A stretch of DNA of 64,000 nt, taken from the NCBI GenBank assembly GCA_963169105.1, contig OY720634.1, positions 120,006,430-120,070,429 on the forward strand, read 5' to 3'. Position 1 is the stretch's first letter; the number at the start of each line of letters is the position of its first letter. The position numbers were made by a program, and so were the translations under genes. The notes beneath the pieces are model-generated. The model was not told where the DNA came from, did no database searches, and saw nothing but the letters and a program-made list of their open reading frames with translations. This DNA is from Ceriagrion tenellum. Lineage: Eukaryota > Arthropoda > Insecta > Odonata > Coenagrionidae. Positions 12,260 through 22,320 of this stretch are shown here, one piece after another.

Positions 12260-12772
12260 CATACATACATACCCATGACGCCATTCCCTTCCGGGGTAGG
12301 CACAATCAAAATGTTTCACACATTAATACATAATTGTACACCTAACTCTGCTTCAATAATTTCCTCCATATTGACCTATCCTTGCAAACCTCTTTTGCCT
12401 CTTTTACCCCCATACACTGCTTTATACACGCTCTCCTGTTTTTAAGACTCCTAATATTCCTCCTCCTTAAGAATTTTCTCAACCACATTCAACCACAACT
12501 TCCTCGGCCTACCCCTACCTCTCACACCATTCATTCTACACCCATATATCTGTTTCGTTATTCGACTCTCATCCATTCTCTTAACATGGCCAAACCAACG
12601 AAGCACACTCCTTTCATACACGTCCATTAATGGAGCATATAACCCACATTCATTCATGACCCACTCATTCCTGACCCTATCCACCCTACTCTTGCCGGAA
12701 ATACTCCTCAGATAACTTAAATAATATCCAAATTAAAAAAATAAATAATACCAAAAAAGTACATAATACCAA
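12260..12772 (-). mobile_element. 5'-truncated RTE-like LINE with target duplication
   Basis: The insertion is bounded by the identical 12-mer ACAGAAATTGTA at 12248-12259 and 12773-12784. Read on the minus strand it contains the C-terminal tail of a non-LTR reverse transcriptase polyprotein, a short 3' UTR with the GC-rich CCCCGGAAGGGAATGG, and a 3' end made of (TATG)n repeats, here seen as catacatacatac at 12260-12272. The RT catalytic core is absent because of 5' truncation, the usual outcome of target-primed reverse transcription. Confidence 0.82.
12342..12720 (-). pseudogene. LINE ORF2 C-terminal fragment, frameshifted
   Basis: The frame contains SVLRWFGHVKRMDESRITKQ and then the diagnostic GRGRPRKLWLN, the post-RT tail of RTE-like and related insect LINEs. 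A frame change occurs near 12451-12465 at a GGAGGAATATT stretch. After it the family-like reading continues in another frame (R-A-C-I-K-Q-C ... D-R-S-I-W-R-K-L-L) to a stop at 12342-12344. No catalytic residues are present. Dead copy; the frameshift is seen directly and the family is inferred from the tail motif. Confidence 0.78.
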
Positions 12773-12910
12773 ACAGAAATTGTAAGTAAATTGTAAGTAA
12801 TCAAACACGTTTTAATTTCACCAGCTGTGGCATATATGAATTAAATATTGAATTATTAATCGTGCAGCAAAATACTATTAAACGACTAAAATTGTAAGTA
12901 ATTTAATTAA
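12773..12910 (+). repeat. Target duplication and right direct-repeat unit
   Basis: It begins with the second copy of ACAGAAATTGTA and continues with TTTTAATTTCACCAGCTG and GAATTAAATATTGAATTATTAAT, the diverged partner of 12166-12259. GTAAGTAA motifs occur three times within it. Confidence 0.55.
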
Positions 12911-15399
12911 AATATCTACATAAATCTTAAATTTGACTCATTTTTGGCAAGCAGTACGTTTGAAATTCCATCAAAACGGAAGGGTTACTGTGATCCAGAA
13001 GAATTTACTGATATTGACTGAAGAGATATTTTTCTTTAAAATGAAGCCAAATTCATTTATTTCTTGGTAAAATAATGTTTCACCCTTAACTACCTTAAGA
13101 GCTATGAGGAGGGTACAGTACAGTATGCTGCACGCGGCGCTCAAAGTCTGTCGTTAAATGTAGGTCATTGCCATCACCAGGTTTCTCTCCGAATTTCCTT
13201 CTAAATAATCCTTCTCTTAACAACTAAATCGGCGAAAACGAACAGTGTTGGTCACCTTTTTAAGGAGCAAACCAATTTAGGCTTTAAGTGTTGATAACTT
13301 CCCTAAAATGCTTCCTCTGAGGTAATTATTTCCAATAACTGAGCATCTTTCATGGCCTATAGTATACTTTTCATCTTTATTTCTGATACTCTTTCCCCAA
13401 ATCATTACACGTTCGCATCGCAAACGCCTCCAACTCGCTGTTATCCTTAATCATACATACCAGAGCTTTGGCAATATGTATTGCTACACTCCTCATTCTA
13501 CCACTACAAATTTTTTTCTAATCACCACAAGTTGCGAACATACCTTTCTCCGGCATTATTGTGGTAAAGTTGATTCAAAATGAAGAATCTTTGCCTTAAA
13601 AACTTCTTGACGAGCAAAGTTTATTTTATAAACCATGCTTGGAAAACTATTCTTATGTAATTAATAGAAGTTTTACTATGCATATTTTCCATTTGCAAAG
13701 AATTACTGATGGATAAAATTTATCACATAGCATATTCTTTGTGAGAATTGCTTTTTTTATCAAGACAAACCAACTCATCGAGTATAAGAGACTTGTGCAA
13801 TCACATCAAATGTTTTCTGCAATAGTTAGGTATGTCAGAAATAAAATTAATGAGATCTGCAGCGTATCATAAATTATCATTGAAGTGATTCGAAAACAAA
13901 ATGGTTTTGACTACGTTATGCCTCAGTCTTATGGCTTTTGCGATACCTGAGACGCGTATAACCTCTCTACTCATTTATTTTATATTGTATTCAGACTTGT
14001 ACCTTCAAACTGCTTTAATAACTCTTGTAGAAAACAGTCAAATTTCTGGTAACTGGTTTCATTGTTCATGAGCTGTATTAGTTTGGAGCTATAATCGACA
14101 GCCTCCGTCGGAATCTATATCAATTGCCAATATTCCTAGAATCCTCAGAAGACGGAAAATGTTCACTTTTACTTTGTTTATTCCGTGTCAGAATACCAAG
14201 TTGAGTTGACAGTTATACAAAGAGTCTCATAAGTTTATAAGCTTTCCGTTCCAAGCTGGAAATTAAGGCAAAGGTTAAAAGTTAGCGAAATGAAATCGTA
14301 GAAATAAGGTTCTTGGTCTAGATCATAAATTCATTAATTTGATCGAAATCCTCCTAATCGGAAAATTGGCGAAGACCTTTTTAACTTAATTTTTTATTTT
14401 ACAAACAATTTTCACGGAATGTAAAAGCTATTCTGCCATTGAAATTTCGACTCTTTGATTAAAAGATTAATCGTGTTTTTAATTAGTTTAGTAGTCATCT
14501 TTTAGTATCATTTCATTTCCAGGGTCTGAAGCTAGGATGCGCAATTAAGAAAATGCTGCAGAAAGATTAAGATTAATATAATATTTATGTTGAAGAATAT
14601 ATTTGTTTTCAGATTTTATTTATTCTTCCTCTTAAATCTTTTGGGAATATACCTCACGGTGTGATTTATTGCCCCATTGTATCTATTTCTACCTTTCCAA
14701 GTCAACATAATTTTTACGCCAGTTTACTTTATAAGAGGCGGCACATATTTACGCCACTGTGTTCTGCGCAACATCATTTCGGAAATCGGAACTATATATT
14801 TATTTATATAAATATCATGGTATCATTGGTACACTTGTTTTCTTAAGTATATTTCTATTGGTGCCATCATATCTTTCCCGCAGAGTAAGCGTCCTAACGA
14901 AGCTTCAGACTAAGAGGATGTACAATTAGAGAAAATAAGGTTGAGACGTAAAACCTTTCATTTTGTGGGTCCCCGGCTCACAGACGATATACTCATTTAT
15001 TTTATTTATTTCATTGAGTATTTATGTAGTATTTCATTGAGCGAGTGGTCGATGGTTATCCAATATGCTATAATAGAGCTAACGATATCGCTGTTTTACA
15101 AATGTGCTCGTGAAGGAACGGGAATGCTATCTGTCAAATTCAAATCATATTAGGTGCTTCAAATCACTAATATACACTAATGTAAATTGATAGAGTGAGT
15201 TATTTAAACTATAACTGTGAGATATTCCCTTTTAGAGCGGTTTGAGCTTAAATTAATGAAAACGAAAATCCAGAGAAGGAACCGTGATTCCATCCAAGGA
15301 CATTCATATTGTCTGCCACCTTAATGCATTTGGGTTATTTTTTTCCAGACTTAAAATATTTTAAATTTCGAGGTTTCGAGGTTATTGGCGAGTAAGATT
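12911..15399. other. Unannotated AT-rich DNA
   Basis: No gene or element could be supported. Short frames near 14661 and 14941 have no domain. Confidence 0.5.
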
Positions 15400-15529
15400 A
15401 ATGTGAATATTTCAAAAAAATTCTGAACTCCGGAATTTGAACCGGCGGGACCCAGTATCCGTTGTTCACCTCTGGATTTCTGCATGCACCATTGCACTTC
15501 GCCATTATATGCATGCACTAAGGCAATGC

Positions 15530-15725
15530 TCACAGCACTCGGCACAGAGCTCGCGCTCTCCTCGTAAAGCGCTGCTTCGCCGTTCGAGTGACCTCGGTCG
15601 GGTCGGTCTGGAGTCGCCGGGAAAGAGGAAGGAGGTCACCGTTGCGGCGGGGGCTCCAAGACGGGGCATCCGGGCGGAACGGAAGCTCGCGGGCCGCACC
15701 AGCGAATTAAATCAGACTCAGTGGG
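15530..15725. other. Short GC/CpG-rich island
   Basis: About 190 nt are sharply richer in C, G and CpG than the surroundings (e.g. gtcggtctggagtcgccggg). Open frames run through on both strands (137 aa plus, 64 aa minus), which is expected in GC-rich DNA because stop codons are rare. The plus frame is Arg/Ser-rich and has no recognisable domain. Possible uses are a promoter or 5' UTR exon; nothing in the sequence decides this. Confidence 0.35.
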
Positions 15726-17399
15726 GCATCTTGGCCAGCCGGAAATTATCTTCTTACGCAGTATTATGGTTACTGGTGCTTTATGGTTTTTTTTCGCTCG
15801 GAAGCATCGCATCAAAATTATATTATAAAAGTTTTCATGCTATACGGTAACCGTTGCCATGATGCCATAAAATCCTGTGAGCTGTAGTGTCGATCATTAA
15901 ATATAATATGCATTTGTGTTACCGTCCACAATCAATAACCATCTTAGAGGTAGATACTTACGATATCTTACATTTGTGATTAGCTTCATATTATAAAAGA
16001 TACGGAAATGGTATTGAAAAAGATAGGTAGTTAGATTGTCTATAATTGTTTGTTGACTCGAACGGAAATTGCTCAAGAGATCGTCGTTTTACTATGTTTT
16101 GGCTCATTTACCTGTATTTTTTCAACTCGATCTACTCAAACGGCTTTTGTTTCCATCTTGGACGGAATTATTATTGAGTGATTATGAAATACATGCGGCA
16201 TTAAATCTTTCTAAGCGAGTGAAAGAAGAAAAAAATGTTTCACTCGAAGGGTTATTTAAAGGGATCATTTAACCAAACGTTTGCTCTTTTAAAAATCCAC
16301 TCAAACACTGAGTGCTATGGGGTACTGGTACGTCTTATATTTCCTGAGAAGGACGATAAACGTACTAGGACGTCCATGGAATATCATTATTGAACGGCAG
16401 CAGGACGTAATGGTATGGCTGCAGTCTTTGTGGTAGATATACATATGACCACAAAGTGCCAAAATAAATTTTAATAAAAGTTAATTAACTAATTTTTAAG
16501 AGAATCTTCTTTCAAAATCCAGGTAACTGTGTAAAATCCTCAGATATCCAGGGAGGACCTTCAGTTTTGACCCCACCACGCAAAGTGTTGAGGTCTTAAT
16601 TTATGTATCCCTCAAATCAGGACAAGAAATTTATAGCAAAATTATCGATAAAATTCCAATCAAAAGTCCATCTTATTGCTTCAACCAATAAAAAATTTAC
16701 ATTTGCACGTGAAATTCCTAAATCTCTTATCAGTTTCGTAGCTCTTATGGAATACACTAACTTTATGGTAGCATGAGAAGTTAGTTGATTTTAAGAATCT
16801 TTTATTAAGCATTTATGCTTAAAAATGGAATAGATACGTGTTGCCATTAATTTCCATGAATTATTCATTGATTCGGTGTTACAACAGCACATGAGGTAAA
16901 TGAAAATAATTAACTTTTTCCTAGAGTTTCGACATGATTAAGCTGAAAGTAATCAGAAGTGATTGGAAACAATGCCACCTTCAATATTCGAGCTCGACTG
17001 CCTACAAGGACAATATTTTTCTTTTAATTTTTATCCCTTTAATCTTCATCATTAAAATAAATAGACCGCTAGTTTTGTAGTCAAATTTGGATAATCGTGA
17101 TTGAGCTGTAGCTTACAAGACTTCTTTCGATCAAGTCTTTTTTTTTGTCTTAAAAGACTACTTTTTACCGATTTTGATGGATAATGATCCATAAAATGAG
17201 GACAAAATATTAATTAAAACCATCTTCATATAAAAAATGAAATGATCTCTAAGATTTGATGAATCATTGAGAATGCTGACAAAAACTTTATTCAAGTAAT
17301 GACCATAATTACCTACTGCAACATCGTTTATTTGCAGAGAACAAAACTGCTATTTTTTTCTGCCAAGATCTATACACAGAGTAGAAGCGTGTGGAAAAA
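15726..17399. other. Unannotated AT-rich DNA with one small hairpin
   Basis: No gene supported. A short inverted repeat, CTTTGTGGT / ACCACAAAG, at about 16428-16458 is the only structure noticed. Confidence 0.5.
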
Positions 17400-17965
17400 G
17401 TTTCTGCTGCGGAACGCGAACATCTGCTCCTGTTTGTTTACCCCAGAAAGCCCGTTTTTGCTGCGAACGAACGCTTTTGTCGCTCCGCAACAAACCTTTA
17501 AAAGCGAGCGTAATACTTTCCCTGCTTTCCTGCACCCCATATCCGGCTGGAAGAAAGGGAAGGAGAGAGGGAGAGAGGAGGACGTGTTACGGTCCTCTAG
17601 TTTCTTTTTTGCGGCGGCTCCCGGATTCTCTCTTGCGGATAGGATTTCGCATGGAAGGAGGAGCGTGATTCATTAACATACAAACGGTGCGAATTTGCTC
17701 TGGCCGAGGCAAGAAGCCGCAATCCTCGGGACGGGAGAGAGGAGAACCGAGACGGGCGGCGGAAGAAGGCCTAGGAGGGTGGGGGGGCGGTGTGAAGGGC
17801 GAAGGGGTGGGGGGCGGGGCAGAAGAAGAGCGAGGCCGGCGCTTGCGGCTTGAGGGCAGCGATCGAAGCCGACCGCACGCCACCTGGAGCCCTCCTCTGG
17901 AAATCCCTTGGAACTCCCTCCTACTCCTTGGTGCGCGCGCGGGGTACGGGTAAGGGATGCGAAAA
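17400..17965. promoter_or_regulatory. GC/CpG-rich island, possible promoter or 5' exon
   Basis: A block of roughly 560 nt is purine/GC-rich with many CpGs, in contrast with the AT-rich flanks. It contains a GAGAG-rich part (17560-17585), G-runs (17776-17820) and a donor-like GGGTAAGG near 17948. Frames run through on both strands without a domain. In arthropods such islands with GAGA-type tracts often mark promoters or untranslated first exons. That is inference; no TATA-Inr arrangement is certain, although tatttaaa sits at 18009. Confidence 0.35.
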
Positions 17966-18085
17966 AGGCGGAGGTGGAATGAGGGTTAGTTAGGAGTGAG
18001 CCTCGGAGATATTTAAATGGCGTGCGGTGCATCGTGCATCGCATCATTTCACCTATTTGCGACCACAATTAATCTATGTATATAT

Positions 18086-18295
18086 TTTAATTTTGTATGG
18101 TGTCGGTCACTCTGTATCCGTTTTGTTTCTTTCTCTGTAAATTTTTGAGCTAGAAGAGTGAGGTTTGGTGCGTTGAATATGGAATCTCTGCCTTCATGAT
18201 TTGGTAGTAGTTCTTTATTTTTATAGCTTTTGCGTGTGGCAGGGGGTGTTAGGTCACTATTCGTGCGAACGTGTAAGTTATTTGGAGATGAAACA
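18086..18295 (+). repeat. Dispersed direct repeat, copy 1
   Basis: It shares with 18903-19107 the blocks CTGTATCCGTTTTGTTTCTT, TTTTTGAGCTAGAAGAG, TTTGGTGCGTT, TGATTTGGTAGTAG and GTGTGGCAGGGGGTGTTA, in the same order. No coding content or terminal repeats. Its origin, as a duplicated non-coding segment or an element piece, is unknown. Confidence 0.75.
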
Positions 18296-18902
18296 AATGC
18301 AGAGGTTTCTCTTTTTGCATATTTTAATTAGTTTTACTAAATGTAGAAGGGTATAAATTTCGCCATTAGATGGATAAAACATTGAAGTTTCTTATTTTTT
18401 CATTTGATTTTCTTATATGAATAAAATTTCCATAGAAACGGCGTTTTTAATGTCAAAATCATGAATTTTAAGCTTTTATCAACAACAGAATATTTCCTTG
18501 GTAACCGAGGAATTAGCATTAGCTTTAGAAGGAAAATGGGACCTTTACAATAGTGGCTGGGTTTTATATCTAGAGATAGGTATAACAGTGAAAATGTAGG
18601 CCGTATACTGAGATGTTGCTGATTACTATATTTTCAGGGATATTTTTGCCTAAAATTGTCAAAATTCATTGCATGAGGATCTAATTAAAGTTGGACCCCT
18701 GTAAAACAGGAGATTGCCACGATGTTATATTAATGCGGAAGGCCTCTGAAATGCAAATGGCCTGCAGTTAAGTTCCATTTGTTTCTGCAAAAGAAGGGCA
18801 AAACTCAGTAAACATAATGCTGTGCGGTTTTTATCTGCTGAATTAAAAACAAAAACTAACATTATAGCTGAGTAAAACATGAGAATGCCACGATATTACA
18901 TA

Positions 18903-19216
18903 TTAATTTTGTAGCATGTCAGTCATTCTGTATCCGTTTTGTTTCTTTCTCTGTCAATTTTTGAGCTAGAAGAGAAGTTTGGTGCGTTTAATGTGGAATC
19001 TCTGTCTTTATGATTTGGTAGTAGTTTTGGATAATTATTGGGCGTGTGGCAGGGGGTGTTATGTCACCAGCCATGCAAAGGTGTTATTTGGAGATGAAAT
19101 GGAGACATGAATTAAAATGAGTGTGCTTAGTTAGTTTAAATAAGATCCAAAAGAGCGGCTGCTTAGGCGTGTGGCAGGGGGTGTTAGGTTACCATCCGTG
19201 CACAGGTGTAAGTTAT
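18903..19216 (+). repeat. Dispersed direct repeat, copy 2 plus partial copy 3
   Basis: Copy 2 (18903-19107) aligns with copy 1 throughout, with scattered substitutions and a few small indels. A third, partial copy at 19167-19216 repeats only GCGTGTGGCAGGGGGTGTTA through GTGTAAGTTAT. A further short shared block (TGCCACGAT with flanking TTA...TTAAT) occurs at about 18714 and 18886. The spacing of copies 1 and 2 is about 817 nt. Confidence 0.72.
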
Positions 19217-19948
19217 ATTTTTGGGTTGTGGTTGCAACAACCAGATGCTGGGAAACACAGTGACAAGGGAGAAAGGCCAAAAGGGAGAGTGGAAGATGGT
19301 AAAGGTTGAAACAAAACAAACTCACAGTGCTCTTCTATTCAAATGGCTTTTCAAAAAACAAAGGAGAGCAGTGAATGAAAAAAATTTTTTTCACCAAGGA
19401 GCTATTTTTAGACTGGGACATTTACCCACTGCCCCTGCGGGCACACACCCATGCTCACGGAGTGAGCAGGCTAGCTGCCTGCTAGTCTCATACTTATTAT
19501 TCATTACTGATATTAAATGATAATAATAATGTGATCTGATGGACAAATTCTAGATATTCTGGCGATTCTTCCTGGATTATGTTTGGAAAAAGCTGCCTTA
19601 ACTCGAGAATGAGTTTTACTTTTCATTGCTACGAATTATTTTTTAACTGAAATTTATATATAAACAAGCATTAAATTACCCGTTTCAATTAGAAAAAATT
19701 AATAATTTGCATAATGAATGCTTGGAAGCTGTTTGATTTTATCATAACTCATGTGTCCCTGATTTTCTACGTATTCCCTGGGAATTTTTTGGCTTGTACT
19801 TATTTTTCATTGCTGTCAATTATGATAATATGTTAATCTGCTAGGCCAATTCTGAAGATTCTGGCGATATTTTGTGGAACCGAAATATCACTAATTATAT
19901 ATAAAATAGGGCAAACTCCATGATTACTATAGTTATTACCACATAGAT
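19217..19948. other. Unannotated AT-rich DNA
   Basis: No gene or element seen. The open frame at 19221-19520 has no recognisable domain. Confidence 0.5.
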
Positions 19949-19991
19949 TTCACTTGCTATAGCATCACCTGATGATGCTATGACAAGTGAA
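19949..19991. repeat. Hairpin, 19-nt arms and 5-nt loop
   Basis: The left arm TTCACTTGCTATAGCATCA (19949-19967) pairs with 19973-19991 at 17 of 19 positions, the two mismatches being adjacent. The loop is CCTGA. Purpose unknown. It may be a solo end of a foldback element or the stem of a retroelement 3' end. Confidence 0.7.
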
Positions 19992-20908
19992 CTTAGCTCG
20001 TAATAAATATTGCTCTATCTTATTTAACCATCAGTAATTTGCTTGAGATGTATGCATTTCAAAGTAGTATTTTATATGGTAAAAATAAATAAATTATCAA
20101 ATAAATAAAAAACATCACTATGCCATTGCCCTTCTTTGATTTCTAATAGAACCAACTTTACTTCTCAACACGAAACTGGTATGAAAAATTTAATACGCTC
20201 CCCGCGAATTATGGATGTAAACTCTAAGACAAGGTTTTTGTACCGTACTCGCATACTTGGAAGGTGTTTGATATCATATTTAAATTGGTCTAAAGCCAAT
20301 ATTTAGAAGAACATTTTAGGGCCGATCGGCCATGCATACATTTTCATCTAAACATAGGATCATCGTAGTCATCCTCAACCGAATTCGGCCCTGAAATTTG
20401 CTTTCTATATACCCTTTAAAAATTCTGTATACTGGAAAAACAGACTTAACAAGCAAATGAGTTTCACTTTTCAGGAGAACAAATTATTTTTCAAACGAAG
20501 TTTATATATGAGCAAAAATTACATTACCCTTTTTAATAAAAAAATACCATTATGATGCATTAACAGATAATTTAATAACTCCAATTTTCATATTTTCAAT
20601 TCAAAGTTCATAATTTTTCTCACGTATTCCTTGGAAATTTTATGGCGGTACTTCAACCCGTCTGATCATATGTTACTGAGGCTTAATTCCTACCGTAATA
20701 TCATCATATATTTTCCCATTTTTAGAGATAAAGATGATTTATTTTCAAATTTTTAGCTATTCCATTGCATAATTTCTTTTGCGCTTCATGGAGTCCCTCA
20801 TAATCTTCATTATATTGAGGCCATATATTATGGAAGTCGAACACGCTACCACTGGTTAAACCGGACCATCGGACAAATAATATTTTCCTTTAGTTTTGTG
20901 ATTTACGT
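19992..20908. other. Unannotated AT-rich DNA
   Basis: No feature supported. Confidence 0.5.
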
Positions 20909-20968
20909 TTATTATGGTTTTCTTGCGTTGGTTTTTATCAAAACAGCAACAAAAGAAAACCATAATAA
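20909..20968. repeat. Hairpin, 22-nt arms and 16-nt loop
   Basis: The arm at 20909-20930 (TTATTATGGTTTTCTTGCGT...) is complementary to 20947-20968 at 20 of 22 positions. The size resembles a small pre-miRNA hairpin, but the arms are AT-rich and there is no evidence of transcription. A solo inverted-repeat remnant of a transposon is equally possible. Confidence 0.65.
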
Positions 20969-21815
20969 GGTCATGAATATTGTTTCTCAATGAAAAAAAC
21001 CTTTGTTTTTCTATATCCAAACTCATATTTCTACTATGCCCTATGTCTGGATAGTATATATGTACTGTATGTTTGCAAGGTACTACGTATTTAGCAAATG
21101 TAAATTCGTTCTTCCTCCCGATCCAAACCCTCGTCTTCGGATAGTTTGACGCATCCTGTATCGGTCAATTGCGAAACTGTGTTTCTTATAACGAGGGTTA
21201 GCCGAACGGGCGAGGAAGGAGAGTCGTGTAGACGCTCAATTTATATGATTGATGAGAGTAGGGTGGGTTTGTCCTCTTGCCGGAGAACTTCATCATGACC
21301 TCCATTATCTCTAACCGATCGATCGCCTTCTATCATCAACTCGGTAAGTCCAAATGTGAGAGCGAATTCGAGTGGCCAAATTTGGATTCGCGTCGCATTT
21401 CTCATCATGATTTACGGCCATATATTATGGGAATTGATGCATCTCAGGTGGTCAGCACCTTTTTTCTTGTCGTGGTCAGTGTAGGGATCGTAGGCAAATG
21501 TATGTGTGGATATATCCTCTAATTTTCAGGAAACGGAGAAGTGATAATTTACCGATTTTGCGGTCGGTATGTGTTTCAAAATATATTGTTGGGTAATTAA
21601 ATAAAATGAAAAGTCTTTTTATGTGCTGCCTTTGTACTTGGGGTTAAAAGAATTTTTTATCGGTACACAAATATTTTTTCTCTTTGAAGATTTAAAATAT
21701 TTTTATCATTTATTTCGGAAATTAAATTTTATCAATGGTATTCTTATTAATAAAACAATTTTTAGCCAGAAATACAAATTTTAAAAAGTTTTCTTTGTCA
21801 TTTCTTGGCTTAAAC
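20969..21815. other. Unannotated AT-rich DNA
   Basis: No supported feature. The 81-aa frame at 21277-21522 was examined and has no recognisable domain. Confidence 0.5.
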
Positions 21816-21841
21816 TATATATATATATATATATATATATA
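21816..21841. repeat. (TA)n microsatellite
   Basis: An uninterrupted run of 13 TA dinucleotides. Confidence 0.95.
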
Positions 21842-22140
21842 CGCATATGAACAAAAAATTACCATGTATATACATTGATAAATTAGAGAAAATATACTCG
21901 ACTTACTGGTAAGTAAATCCTTGAGACTCTAAATCCAAAAGAAGTAAATTGGAGATATTTGACTGAATACTTTTCCCGTGACACTCAACGACATATTTGC
22001 TCAATAATGTTTACACTCGTTTTCCCCGCTCTAGTATTTGTAGAATGTACCAATTATCGCAAGGTTGGAAGAGATTATGTTTAAAATATTCCAACAGAAG
22101 ATTTTAGACGTTAATTATAAAAATAAAGGAAAATATGATT

Positions 22141-22320
22141 TGTCTGGTGGTCCGGTTAGACCTGTGGTAGCATGTTCGACTCCCATTTCGAAGGTCACAG
22201 GTTCGGGACCAAGTAACGGGAAAATTTTTCCTGCCTTGCCAAACAAATCTTAGTTGCCTGCACCCTACCCGAATTAGACCGCACTAATGAGGGACAGTAG
22301 TCTCAGTAGAAGATGGCGCA
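22141..22320 (+). mobile_element. tRNA-derived SINE
   Basis: A box-A-like stretch (GACCTGTGGTAGCATGTTCG) is followed by a box-B-like ACAGGTTCGGGACC about 40 nt later. A non-tRNA body then follows: a pyrimidine/purine mixed tract, CTTAGTTGCCTGCACCCTAC, and AGATGGCGCAGATCAAGGAG. The tRNA part does not keep acceptor pairing. The internal pol III promoter layout plus an unrelated tail is the classic SINE layout. The 62-aa frame overlapping it is a by-product. Confidence 0.6.

Noticed and set aside
15405..15450. SINE with box B (GGTTCAAATTCC) on the minus strand
   Set aside because: No convincing box A at the right distance and no second copy in the window.
15437..15850. 137-aa plus-strand ORF as a protein gene
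   Set aside because: Its length follows from a short GC-rich island; it is Arg/Ser-rich with no domain and is open on the other strand too.
19969..19975. Hammerhead core CTGATGA at the 19.95-kb hairpin
   Set aside because: No GAAA element or cleavage context follows; the bases are part of a simple hairpin loop and stem.
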